Shown here piece after piece: positions 55,008-63,269 of a stretch of 64,000 nt of DNA; within the stretch, counting starts at the first letter, position 1; each line of letters starts with the position of its first letter. The notes beneath the pieces are model-generated. The model was not told the origin of the DNA. It searched no databases and worked only from the letters and a program-made list of their open reading frames with translations. The stretch lies in the NCBI GenBank assembly GCA_023229425.1, contig JALNZG010000014.1:1-64000 (forward strand), read 5' to 3'. The position numbers and the translations under genes are program-made. Origin of the DNA: Ignavibacteriaceae bacterium. GTDB taxonomy: Bacteria; Bacteroidota; Ignavibacteria; Ignavibacteriales; Ignavibacteriaceae.

Positions 55008-55578
55008 AGAGACCCGCTCCTATTAAGTTAAAGATTAAAAAAACTTACCCATTGTACTTACCATCATTTTTAAGTAAGCCAACAGACTAATTAAATAGTA
55101 AAATTTACTAATTAGATACTTTATTCTCGCTCTGAAATTAAGGTGTGCTTATTAATGGTGTTAAAATATGGAATCTTTAGATGTTTGTCAAGAAATATTT
55201 TTAAACTAACTACTTTTCTTGTGGTAAGTATGCTATTAATCATGTTGCTGAATAATGCAAGATTAAATACTATTCTCAATTAATTTTTCTTTGGTCAATA
55301 GATATAAGCATCTGTTTTTATTTATATAGTTAGCAAAAATATTCTGCCAAAGATGGCGAGAATAATTTTAAGAAAATAAAAAGAATTTAAGAATAACGAT
55401 TAACGATATTTGATTTTTGATGTGACAAAATCTTCTAACTTCTAAAATCGTTAATCCTTGTTCGTAAATCAATTTTGGTTCTGGCTTTGCCAGGTTAGAG
55501 TATTACCGTTTAACTTTTTGTTTTTTGTGTCAAGATATTTTTTATATTTTTTACTTTTAACTTTATACTTTCAACTTT
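55008..55578. other. Intergenic region with left inverted repeat arm
   Basis: Besides the arm at 55327-55496 I see only AT-rich DNA, with the promoter of the FN3 gene presumably in 55008-55200. No gene. Confidence 0.5.
55327..55496 (+). repeat. Long inverted repeat, left arm
   Basis: About 170 bp that reappear in reverse orientation at 57145-57300. Identical core strings include TTTAAGAATAACGATTAACG, ATATTTGATTTTTGATGTGA, AAAATCTTCTAACTTCT and AATCGTTAATCCTTGTTC. The outer end is TAGTTAGCAAAAATATTCTG in both arms. The inner ends carry a small hairpin (CTGGCTTTGCCAG here). Confidence 0.88.
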
Positions 55579-56223
55579 TTACTTGCAGCTTGCTGCGCTA
55601 TGGTTTCTCCACTCCTTAGCGGTCTTCCCGAATAAAGCTACATTTAACAAATCCGCTTCAGAAGCGTAAATAAAATTCTCCTGCTCTTTAGTAATCCTAA
55701 CCGGAACTAAATGTTCTTTCACCGCATCCGTATGAATTTTATAATTCACCTTTGCAAGGGTTCGTTGCATATTCCATTCAAGCGATTTAGTTTTTGCTTC
55801 TTCCTCTTTCAACCGCTGGAATTCAACAAGTAAATAAAGTTTGAACTCGGCGCTAATCCAGGAAGCAAACTCAAACGCAATATCCTGGTGGGCAAAAGTT
55901 CCGCCGTATCTGCCGGATTTCGATATTATCCCGACTGCATTAGTTCTTTCTACCCATCGCTGCGGTGTTAAGGAAAAACTATTTAATCCGGCTTCTTTTC
56001 TAAAGGCATCGAATTCGATGCGTTTAAAAATTGGATTATGAATAACTTCCCATAAACCAATAAATTCAATGGTATTTCTGTTCCTCATCCAGTTTTGAAC
56101 AATATAGTTTGTTCGTTCAGGATCTTTTGATTTTGCCATATCCGTCAATGAAATGTATTCAATATGCTCTTTGGAGAAGAGTAATACATCCTTTCCTTTA
56201 ACTACCATTTTTCTGATATTCAT
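55579..56223 (-). CDS. KilA-N domain protein, C-terminally truncated
   Basis: The 214-aa protein has a KilA-N-type N-terminus (YISLTDMAKSKDPERTNYIV, WMRNRNTIEFIGLWEVIHNP) and the central block NAVGIISKSGRYGGTFAHQD, IAFEFASWISAEFKLYLL. The usual family continues after the ADLLNVALFGKTAKEWR motif for about 60 residues. Here the frame changes to NHSAASCK and stops, so the C-terminus is missing. Intact homologues are DNA-binding proteins common in phages and defence regions. It lies 25 bp after cas6 on the same strand and inside the inverted repeats. Confidence 0.8.
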   Translation of the reverse strand: MNIRKMVVKGKDVLLFSKEHIEYISLTDMAKSKDPERTNYIVQNWMRNRNTIEFIGLWEVIHNPIFKRIEFDAFRKEAGLNSFSLTPQRWVERTNAVGIISKSGRYGGTFAHQDIAFEFASWISAEFKLYLLVEFQRLKEEEAKTKSLEWNMQRTLAKVNYKIHTDAVKEHLVPVRITKEQENFIYASEADLLNVALFGKTAKEWRNHSAASCK

Positions 56224-56248
56224 TTCATTATTTCCTTACATAATACTT

Positions 56249-56926
56249 CTAATAGATAGCTCCAAACCCGCAGCCAGTTGAATGCCCAACGCCAACATTC
56301 CATGCAAACTGAATCGCTTCCGGGTTGCCTTCAATTATCACCGGACAAAAATTAGCGCGGTTATCAATTCCATTTATGCGAACAAGTTTTGTCTTTGGGG
56401 TAGCATAATTTTTATCAAAAGAAACTTTCACCTCATCTTTTAGGTTAGCGCTCTTTAATTTTTTCTTTAATGTTTCCGTTAAATAAAAATCCGTTTCTTC
56501 ATCTTTATAAGTAAGATGGATAGCTTTTTTATGCTCATCATATTTTCTAACAAATACCGGACTCGATAAAGTAAATTTTTCTTTTGAACCAAATTGGGGA
56601 GTATCCTGCATCTGAATTTCTTTAACAACCATTCCGCAGCATACCTCAGGTTCTTTCATTGCATTCATAATCAATTGCTTGCCTAATTCCTCATCCCAAA
56701 AACTTATAAACCACTTAGCGCCGTTTGGGAAATTAAAACCGTCTTTAACCATTTTTCCTCCCTGCCTGTCCGGCAGGCAAGCTTGCAGCCAGCTCAATGA
56801 GTAAAGACTTATTTCATCATGCAGTTCATTCCATCCCATCCACTTATGAAACGTTCCAATTAAAAAATGTTGATACTCGAATGGAACAGTTTGAGTGTTA
56901 GGTGTTAAACTAAAATGTAATCTCAT
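56249..56926 (-). CDS. cas6: Orphan CRISPR pre-crRNA endoribonuclease Cas6
   Basis: Cas6 cuts CRISPR repeat RNA to make guide RNAs. The 225-aa protein begins MRLHFSLTPNTQTVPFEYQH, has candidate catalytic histidines at His27 and His36, SLYSLSWLQ, and KWFISFWDEELGKQLIMNAM. It ends in the glycine-rich loop GVGHSTGCGFGAIY that defines the family. No CRISPR array or other cas gene is in the window. Residues 49-55 (ACLPDRQ) are encoded by an extra palindrome. The gene lies inside a pair of long inverted repeats. Confidence 0.88.
   Translation of the reverse strand: MRLHFSLTPNTQTVPFEYQHFLIGTFHKWMGWNELHDEISLYSLSWLQACLPDRQGGKMVKDGFNFPNGAKWFISFWDEELGKQLIMNAMKEPEVCCGMVVKEIQMQDTPQFGSKEKFTLSSPVFVRKYDEHKKAIHLTYKDEETDFYLTETLKKKLKSANLKDEVKVSFDKNYATPKTKLVRINGIDNRANFCPVIIEGNPEAIQFAWNVGVGHSTGCGFGAIY
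56763..56779. repeat. Palindrome inserted in frame within cas6
   Basis: TGCCTG-TCCGG-CAGGCA, part of a 21-bp segment that adds seven residues between SWLQ and GGK. Confidence 0.7.
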
Positions 56927-57052
56927 ATTATCTCCAATTTATTTTTCCTCTATAACTTTTTTATAATATTGAACGAACGCCTCCATTACTCACTTTCAGA
57001 CAAAAATTATAATTCATCAAAAAGATCATAATCACGATCTTAAAGAAAATTC

Positions 57053-57081
57053 CGGAGGCACTCTTTTCACAAGCGCCTCCG
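57053..57081 (-). terminator. Terminator-like hairpin
   Basis: CGGAGGC / GCCTCCG with a T-rich run (GAATTTTCTTT) on the minus strand, suited to ending the transcript of the gene at 57310-58005. Confidence 0.5.
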
Positions 57082-57144
57082 TTCAATTAACATTAAGAAC
57101 GGAATTAAGATATTTGGTTTGACAAACAAACCATTCCTAATTCG

Positions 57145-57300
57145 TAACCTGGTAAACCAGAACCATAATTGATCTCAGAACAAGGATTAACGATTTAAGA
57201 AGTTAGAAGATTTTATCACATCAAAAATCAAATATCGTTAATCGTTATTCTTAAATTTTTAATATTCTTGCCATTTTGCGCAGAATATTTTTGCTAACTA
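57145..57300 (-). repeat. Long inverted repeat, right arm
   Basis: Reverse complement of 55327-55496 with small gaps; about 156 bp. It ends 9 bp from the stop codon of the next gene. The inner end carries CTGGTAAACCAG, a compensated version of the left arm's hairpin. Confidence 0.88.
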
Positions 57301-57309
57301 TCTAATTCT

Positions 57310-58005
57310 CTACTGTACCGGTGGGGGAGTAGGATTCTCAGGCGGAGTTTCCTCTCCACCTTTTCCTTTTCCACCGCGTCCCCTTGTTATTGGCTTAAAC
57401 TCTACCAAAACTTCGGGCTTCTTAGAAAAACAAGCATCCGCAAAATTCCGGATCTTAGTACATATTTTCTTCAAATCTTCGGCGGCAACATCTCTTGCTT
57501 TTGTAGCGGCAACCTGTTGCTTTTTAGCATTTTCCTGCGCCGCATCAGCCGCTATAAGATTCGTTAAAAACGTTCCGAGATCGGAAATATCACTTCCGCT
57601 TAATCCGTTTTCCAAAAGCACTGCCGTATTAACCGAAGCAACACCTGTTAAATACTCGCACATCGGGCGCAAGCCTTTAACCGCTTTAGGAATCGGTTCA
57701 TTAACACGGAAAAGACTCATCTTTTGGGCATCTTTTCCAAATGCAGATTTAACCGCACTTCTTATAACCTTTATCGTGCGGGTAATTTCACTAATGTAAA
57801 ACTCCTGCAATGCGGTTTTATCTTGCGCGGTCTTAACCGCCGTTTGCTGGGCAACTTCCTTTACCCGTAGGTTTTCCTTTCCGTCAATAAATCCGGTATA
57901 GACCTGGTTGGAAAATCCTTTTGTGTCCATAGCGCTTCTATGATTGTTGACAGCCAACAAAAGGGCGTCACTATCTTGCGCTAAAAAATCAACCTTAACA
58001 GCCAT
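57310..58005 (-). CDS. Helical protein of unknown function with RG/KG-rich tail
   Basis: I do not recognise this 231-aa protein. It is mostly helical (LQEFYISEITRTIKVIRSAV, AAQENAKKQQVAATKARDVA) with a clear AGGAGG ribosome binding site. The tail GRGGKGKGGEETPPENPTPP is Gly/Lys then Pro-rich and could bind nucleic acid or be unstructured. It lies just outside the inverted repeat, transcribed toward it. Confidence 0.65.
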   Translation of the reverse strand: MAVKVDFLAQDSDALLLAVNNHRSAMDTKGFSNQVYTGFIDGKENLRVKEVAQQTAVKTAQDKTALQEFYISEITRTIKVIRSAVKSAFGKDAQKMSLFRVNEPIPKAVKGLRPMCEYLTGVASVNTAVLLENGLSGSDISDLGTFLTNLIAADAAQENAKKQQVAATKARDVAAEDLKKICTKIRNFADACFSKKPEVLVEFKPITRGRGGKGKGGEETPPENPTPPPVQ

Positions 58006-58037
58006 TACAGCCTCCTATTTTATTAGATATTATTTGA

Positions 58038-58649
58038 TTAAAGGGCTATTTCCGTTTGCCCCGCAGTAATAAAATAAAATTCATAGTTTATTTTGGATAA
58101 AAGAAGAAAAAGTGCAATTATAAACGAAAAACGAACTAACATGCCATTGGAAACGGCAAACATATCATTGGAAACGGCAAACATATCATTGGAAACGGCA
58201 AACATATCATTGGAAACGGCAAACATATCATTGGAAACGGCAAACATATCATTGGAAACAGCAACCGTATCATTGGAAACGACAAACGAATCATTGGAAA
58301 TGCCAGACAAGTCATTGGAAACAGCAACCGTATCATGTGAAATCGCAAAAGTATCATTGGCAACTCCAAACTTACCAACCGCAACACCAAAGATGTCATT
58401 GGTAACGCCAAACGTGTCATTGGTAATCCCAAACATACAGGCGGTATAACCCAACATGTCGTCGGCACAGTCAGAAATCTCTTTGAAAAACGAAAAGATG
58501 TGATTGGAAAATTGGTTTGAATAGTTGAAATATTTAGGAAGGATCAAGGAAATTACTTTTGGTTGTTCATTCTTTGATGAAGTTAATTGAGAAGAAGGAG
58601 AAATTTGAATTACCCCTTGCGGAAGTCTTTTGCCGTATAATATTAACAA
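58038..58649 (-). CDS. Doubtful ORF reading through the 21-bp repeats
   Basis: A 203-aa frame beginning at TTG. Its centre is a seven-residue repeat (SNDMFAV) and its end is a hydrophobic segment (FSFIIALFLLLS). The opposite strand is also open (LETANIS repeat, 58093-58449). Substitutions between repeat units do not favour the wobble positions of either frame, so neither is clearly coding. Confidence 0.22.
   Translation of the reverse strand: MLILYGKRLPQGVIQISPSSQLTSSKNEQPKVISLILPKYFNYSNQFSNHIFSFFKEISDCADDMLGYTACMFGITNDTFGVTNDIFGVAVGKFGVANDTFAISHDTVAVSNDLSGISNDSFVVSNDTVAVSNDMFAVSNDMFAVSNDMFAVSNDMFAVSNDMFAVSNGMLVRFSFIIALFLLLSKINYEFYFITAGQTEIAL
58145..58522. repeat. 21-bp tandem repeat array (minisatellite)
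   Basis: Unit CATTGGAAACGGCAAACATA plus T. Units 1-5 (58145-58249) are identical. Units 6-14 (to 58438) diverge progressively, and units 15-18 (to 58522) are barely recognisable but still in 21-bp register. The gradient means recent expansion at the left end. There are no spacers, so it is not a CRISPR array. Confidence 0.92.
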
Positions 58650-59280
58650 TAAAATAACTGTACCCTAATTATTAATTTATTAGCTAAGACTAAATTAGAA
58701 ATCTTTTAATTTATAGTCAAGTAGAATATTATAAAGCCATGTTTTTTCTAATTGATATTTTGTAAAGGAGACAAAAATTCTAAAGAAAATTATTTTATGC
58801 TCTTCTGTTGTCAAGGATTACTTCTAGACAAAGAAACGTGGAGCAGGTAATTTGTTTAAGTTATAGGAATAACTTTTTTCGTTGCCATACCAATTTTAGC
58901 AAAACGATTATAAATCAGCTAATAGACTTTGATGCCAACATGCCTCAGAGGCCAGAATTGAGAATTCAGAGGGAAAAGTTCATAATCCGGAAGTAAAATA
59001 TATAAAAGTAAAGAGTAACCTTTTTAGAGAGAATTCTTATTACTTTATCACTCAAGTTCGTCTAATATTTGGCAGAAAATTAATTTTGTCCCGGAATTTT
59101 TCGGGCTCATATCGAAAAGCATGATTGAATAGAACTGCATGATGAATATCCCGAAAGTTTTCGGGATTCTTCTGAAAAATTATTTGTTTTTTGGTATTTA
59201 ACTTTTGTGATTTCCGGTTTATCCGGGTTAGGTAAGAATATTATGATTTTTATTGAGATATAATAATTCTATATTTTCGT
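58650..59280. other. Intergenic region with hairpins
   Basis: No convincing gene. AAAGGAG before ATTCTAAAGAAAATTATT at about 58767 looks like a ribosome binding site whose start codon has decayed; the frame stops after 17 codons. Hairpins at 59090-59105 (CCCGGAATTTTTCGGG), 59148-59167 and 59214-59226 precede the next gene. Confidence 0.5.
59090..59226. repeat. Three short GC-rich hairpins
   Basis: CCCGGAATTTTTCGGG, ATCCCGAAAGTTTTCGGGAT and CCGGTTTATCCGG. The middle one matches the hairpin at 48637 apart from its loop and one stem position. Confidence 0.55.
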
Positions 59281-59553
59281 ATGAAAAAGTTTCTCATATT
59301 ACAAATTATTCTTGTAGTAATTATTCACTTTACAGCCGATGCAAAAAGGTTAGTAGAGCCCCAACCAAATTGCCCGCTTGTTGAATTACAAATACAAGAA
59401 AACAATGAAGAAGATTCTGCAGTAATAGTCGAACTACAAGATTTTGATGCTCATTTCTTTCTCACGAGATTTGTTTTACCAGTTATAAATAAAGCAGACT
59501 ACAAAATTCAAATTCTCAAACCCCCTCAAAATATTCCAAATTTCCTTTCATAA
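59281..59553 (+). CDS. Small exported protein of unknown function
   Basis: The 90-aa protein has a signal peptide (FLILQIILVVIIHFTADA) and a mature part of about 68 aa with one cysteine and an acidic stretch (QENNEEDSAVIVELQDFD). Not recognised. It precedes a zinc-ribbon gene and a P-type ATPase, so an envelope or metal-stress role is possible but unproven. Confidence 0.55.
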   Translation: MKKFLILQIILVVIIHFTADAKRLVEPQPNCPLVELQIQENNEEDSAVIVELQDFDAHFFLTRFVLPVINKADYKIQILKPPQNIPNFLS

Positions 59554-59681
59554 GATTTAACAAAAAAATACAAATAGGTAATTCCAGTAAGATGTTCTGA
59601 ATTCTATTCAGATTTCTGAATTGAGTTTTAATTTCTATTGAATAAATCACAAATAAAGTTATTATGCGTAGAGGAGTAATT

Positions 59682-60011
59682 ATGAGAAAGTGTCCTAATT
59701 GCGAAATTATTATGAATGAAGTAAAAAAAATAAATGCAAATATTGATGTCTGTCCCAAATGTATGGGAATTTGGTTGGATAAAGGAGAGCTGCAAAGAAT
59801 AATTGAAAATGAAAAAAATTTGAGCAATGTTAATTACCACTCAGAAGGAGATCATGAAGATTATAGAAGAGATGATCATGAGGGTTATAAAAATGATTGT
59901 ATGGAAAACCATGAAAACCGTCATTATAAGGATAAACAGTTTGATAAATGTAGCGAACCTTATAAAAAACGGGGCGGTTTTAGTGAGATATTAGGTGGTA
60001 TATTTGATTAA
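59682..60011 (+). CDS. TFIIB-type zinc-ribbon protein
   Basis: The N-terminus carries a CPNC-x(18)-CPKC zinc ribbon (MRKCPNCEIIMNEV, DVCPKCMGIWLDKGELQRII), as in zf-TFIIB small proteins of unknown role. The rest is His/Asp-rich (HSEGDHEDYRRDDHEGYKND), which could bind metal, and ends GGFSEILGGIFD. The start at 59682 follows GAGGAG by 5 nt; an upstream ATG at 59664 is less likely. It is 26 bp before the P-type ATPase gene. Confidence 0.8.
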   Translation: MRKCPNCEIIMNEVKKINANIDVCPKCMGIWLDKGELQRIIENEKNLSNVNYHSEGDHEDYRRDDHEGYKNDCMENHENRHYKDKQFDKCSEPYKKRGGFSEILGGIFD

Positions 60012-60037
60012 ATGATTAGTGAAATGTAAGGTAAAAA

Positions 60038-62605
60038 ATGAAATATTTTGATCTAAATAAATTCAGCGGTCTAACTCAAAGCGAGGCTAATGAAAAGTTA
60101 AGAAAAGACGGATATAATGAACTGCCCTCTTCAAAAAAAAGGGGGCTCTTCACTATTGCTTACGAAGTAGTAAAGGAACCGATGTTCCTTTTACTTGTTG
60201 CTTGCGGCGTACTTTATTTACTATTAGGAGATATTAAGGAAGCTATATTGCTCTTGGGGTTTGTATTTGTGATCATGGGAATTACTTTTCTACAAGGGAG
60301 AAAGACCGAAAGAGCTATAGAAGCCTTAAAGGATCTATCAAGTCCGCGAGCCTTGGTTATGAGAGACGGAAAAGAAAAAAGAATTGCCGGAAGAGAAGTT
60401 GTAAAGGATGATATCATAATATTAAATGAAGGAGACAGAGTACCTGCCGATGCACTTGTTCTTCAATCAATTAATTTGAGTGCTGATGAATCATTGTTGA
60501 CCGGAGAATCAGTTCCGGTTAGAAAAACTAATACAGAAAGTGAAGACGCTAAATTAATAATTACAAAAACACCGGGCGGAGATGATCTTCCATTTGTGTA
60601 TTCAGGTTCTATGATTATTCAGGGTCAAGGTGTTGTTAAAGTAATTGCAATCGGTCAGAATACGGAGATGGGTAAGATCGGCAAATCACTACGGGATGTA
60701 GTAGTAGAGGATACTTTATTAAAAAAGGAAACCGGAATATTAGTTAAGAGAATTGCTATCATTGGAGCTTTTCTGTGTTTGACTGTTATTCTGGTATTTG
60801 GTGTAGTAAGAAATGATTGGATACAAGGATTTCTTGCCGGATTGACTTTAGCTATGGCAATTCTACCGGAAGAATTTCCGGTAGTACTTACTATTTTTCT
60901 TGCATTAGGCGCTTGGAGAATGTCAAAGCGAAATGTGCTTACAAGGCACATTCCGGTTATTGAAACCCTTGGGGCCACAACTGTTCTGTGTGTAGATAAG
61001 ACAGGAACTCTTACTTTAAACCAGATGGGAATAGCTAAGATCTATGCTAATAATATGTTCTTGGATTCAAACCAAATTGAGAAAAATCCCATCCCCGAGA
61101 GTTTTCATGGAATAATTGAATATGGGATTTTAGCAAGTAGAAAGGACCCGTTCGATCCAATGGAAAAGGCACTTAAGAGATTGGGAGAATTAAAATTAAG
61201 CGGTACTGAACATCTACATTCTGATTGGGAATTAGTGGAGGAATATCCTTTGTCAAAGCAATTGCTCGCTATGACTAATGTTTGGAAATCAATCAGTAAA
61301 AATCAATTGACCATGTCTGCAAAGGGGGCTCCGGAAGCAATCATTGATTTATGCCATTTAGATGATCTTGAGAAAGAAAAACTTTTAGCGGTTGTGGAAA
61401 AAATGAGTGGCGAAGGGCTTAGAGTTCTTGGTGTGTCTAATGCAACTTTTGACATGAAAGAATTACCGGAAAATCAGCATGATTTTGATTTTGATTTCAT
61501 TGGATTCATTGGTTTTGCAGATCCTGTTCGTCCTACTGTATCAGTAGCAATTAAGGAATGTTATAATGCGGGGATCAGGGTAATAATGATAACCGGGGAT
61601 CATCCGGGAACCGCAAAAAACATCGCTGCACAAATTGGATTAAAAAATTCCGATAACTTCATTATCGGGCAGGAATTGAACGAGATAAGCGACAGCATGC
61701 TAATTGAAAAGATTAAGGACATTAATATTTTTTGTAGGGTTGCACCCGAGCATAAGCTTAAAATTGTAAATGCCTTAAAAGCTAATGGAGAAATTGTTTC
61801 AATGACTGGAGATGGAGTAAACGATGCCCCTGCTCTCAAATCTGCAAATATTGGAATAGCAATGGGAGGAAGAGGAACAGATGTTGCCCGTGAATCTGCT
61901 TCGTTGGTTCTGCTGGATGACGATTTTTCTTCTATTATCGGTGCTGTAAAAATGGGGAGAAGAATTTATGATAATTTGAAAAAGGCTATGACGTATATTA
62001 TCTCTATACACGTCCCTATAGCGGGATTATCATTACTTCCGCTTATATTTAATAAAGAATTGATCTTATTCCCGATTCATATAGTTTTTCTTCAATTGAT
62101 TATTGATCCTGCATGCGCGATGGTTTTTGAAGCTGAAAAAGAAGAAGTCGGTTTACTAAGTAAGCCTCCACGAAATATTAAAGAACCTTTATTCGGGAAA
62201 AGAAATTTATTAATCAGTTTATCTCAAGGTATGGCAGTTTTATTTTCTGTTTCGGTAGTTTATTTTATTGCATTAGAAAACGGAAAAGGAGCTGGGGAGG
62301 TAAGAGCGTTATCTTTCACAACATTAATTCTTGCAAATCTTGGTTTAATTTTATCGAACAGATCGTGGAAAGATGAGATTTTCACAATTTTAAGAAAGAA
62401 GAATACGGCATTCTATTGGATAGCATTCGGTGCAATTACTTTTCTCGGTATAATATTATACGTTCCTGAAGTAACCGCTCTTTTCCGCTTTAACTATTTA
62501 CATATTGAAGATTTGATGATCTGCTTTTTAGCGGCTCTTTTTTGTATAACATGTATTGAATTAATAAAAATTACAAACCGACTTATTGAATATTTAAAAT
62601 ATTGA
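60038..62605 (+). CDS. P2-type cation-transporting P-type ATPase
   Basis: The 855-aa pump has an N-terminal cation-ATPase domain (GLTQSEANEKLRKDGYNELP), the actuator motif LTGES (about 155) and the M4 segment AILPEEFPVVLTIF. Phosphorylation Asp320 lies in DKTGTLT; KGAPE in the nucleotide domain and GDGVNDAPALKSA (about 591) follow, and about six C-terminal helices. This fits a calcium-ATPase-like P2 pump; the ion is not proven. The neighbouring His-rich zinc-ribbon protein may be an accessory. Confidence 0.92.
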   Translation: MKYFDLNKFSGLTQSEANEKLRKDGYNELPSSKKRGLFTIAYEVVKEPMFLLLVACGVLYLLLGDIKEAILLLGFVFVIMGITFLQGRKTERAIEALKDLSSPRALVMRDGKEKRIAGREVVKDDIIILNEGDRVPADALVLQSINLSADESLLTGESVPVRKTNTESEDAKLIITKTPGGDDLPFVYSGSMIIQGQGVVKVIAIGQNTEMGKIGKSLRDVVVEDTLLKKETGILVKRIAIIGAFLCLTVILVFGVVRNDWIQGFLAGLTLAMAILPEEFPVVLTIFLALGAWRMSKRNVLTRHIPVIETLGATTVLCVDKTGTLTLNQMGIAKIYANNMFLDSNQIEKNPIPESFHGIIEYGILASRKDPFDPMEKALKRLGELKLSGTEHLHSDWELVEEYPLSKQLLAMTNVWKSISKNQLTMSAKGAPEAIIDLCHLDDLEKEKLLAVVEKMSGEGLRVLGVSNATFDMKELPENQHDFDFDFIGFIGFADPVRPTVSVAIKECYNAGIRVIMITGDHPGTAKNIAAQIGLKNSDNFIIGQELNEISDSMLIEKIKDINIFCRVAPEHKLKIVNALKANGEIVSMTGDGVNDAPALKSANIGIAMGGRGTDVARESASLVLLDDDFSSIIGAVKMGRRIYDNLKKAMTYIISIHVPIAGLSLLPLIFNKELILFPIHIVFLQLIIDPACAMVFEAEKEEVGLLSKPPRNIKEPLFGKRNLLISLSQGMAVLFSVSVVYFIALENGKGAGEVRALSFTTLILANLGLILSNRSWKDEIFTILRKKNTAFYWIAFGAITFLGIILYVPEVTALFRFNYLHIEDLMICFLAALFCITCIELIKITNRLIEYLKY

Positions 62606-62617
62606 AAGGATGAACCA

Positions 62618-62707
62618 ATGACAAGATTGAAATTCTTGATAGTCTTCAGCATTCTAAATAACTTTCTACTAAATGGTTTTCATTATAATAAAAATAATAA
62701 GGATTAA
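62618..62707 (+). CDS. Possible 29-aa hydrophobic peptide
   Basis: GAAAGGA lies 7 nt before the ATG. The peptide MTRLKFLIVFSILNNFLLNG looks like the start of a signal peptide and then ends. It may be a decayed exported protein or a leader; weakly supported. Confidence 0.3.
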   Translation: MTRLKFLIVFSILNNFLLNGFHYNKNNKD

Positions 62708-62714
62708 GCGTCCC

Positions 62715-63062
62715 ATGGCAAAAATTCAAAAATTTGTGTTACCCCTATTAGCATGTGTAACCTTGTTAACCATTTATATTTTTTATTTCTCATCGGCAAA
62801 AGGACTCGGATCATTTAAAGATTATGATCCCTATAGCCATGCTCAGAAAGAAATTGTTGTTAAATTATTGAGTGAACGAGGAATAGAAAAAATTGAAAAT
62901 GGACAAAAAACTTTATTTTACGTTGAGGATAGGCAGGGAACTCAATTGCCTATTCAAACAGAAAAAAGTTTACCCGACGGATTTGAAAATTCGGAAACTA
63001 TTAAACTTACAGGACATATCTGCGGGGGAAGTTACGAATTAATAAACATAGAAATTGACTGA
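62715..63062 (+). CDS. CcmE-like OB-fold membrane protein
   Basis: The 115-aa protein has an N-terminal anchor (FVLPLLACVTLLTIYIFYFS) and a beta-barrel segment (NGQKTLFYVEDRQGTQLPIQ, then KSLPDGFENSETIKLTGHI) like the OB fold of cytochrome c maturation protein CcmE. The C-terminal heme-binding His motif of CcmE is absent; the end reads CGGSYELINIEID. No other cytochrome maturation genes are here. Start chosen at the ATG at 62715; the frame is open from 62673. Confidence 0.55.
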   Translation: MAKIQKFVLPLLACVTLLTIYIFYFSSAKGLGSFKDYDPYSHAQKEIVVKLLSERGIEKIENGQKTLFYVEDRQGTQLPIQTEKSLPDGFENSETIKLTGHICGGSYELINIEID

Positions 63063-63269
63063 CCGGATATTCCCTCACTTAGGGGATTAGCCAAAGAATG
63101 AGTTTTTTATGGTGGCAAAAGCTCGTGGCAAATCAAATGAAATTCTGTGAACAAGATTTTGTAAGTTTAAAATATGAAGAATAAATTTTAGGATAGTTAA
63201 CACAATTGATTAAACCATTTAAAGGATGTAATTGTCTATTTATAGTCAAAATTATCTTTAAGGATCAAG

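Larger units (their letters stand above)
56927..57309. other. Intergenic region upstream of cas6
   Basis: It holds a hairpin AAGATC-N8-GATCTT (about 57022-57041), a terminator-like hairpin at 57053-57081, CTAATTC repeat remnants (57132-57145) and the right inverted-repeat arm. No CRISPR-like direct repeats and no gene. Confidence 0.5.

Noticed and set aside
58093..58449. Plus-strand frame through the 21-bp repeats as a gene
   Set aside because: It lacks a ribosome binding site and is open only because the repeat unit has no stop in this frame; the substitution pattern gives no support.
58145..58522. CRISPR array as partner of the nearby Cas6
   Set aside because: The period is 21 bp with no spacers, unlike CRISPR repeats with unique spacers.
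58808..58996. 62-codon plus-strand frame
   Set aside because: TTG start without a ribosome binding site and no recognisable features; probably decayed sequence.
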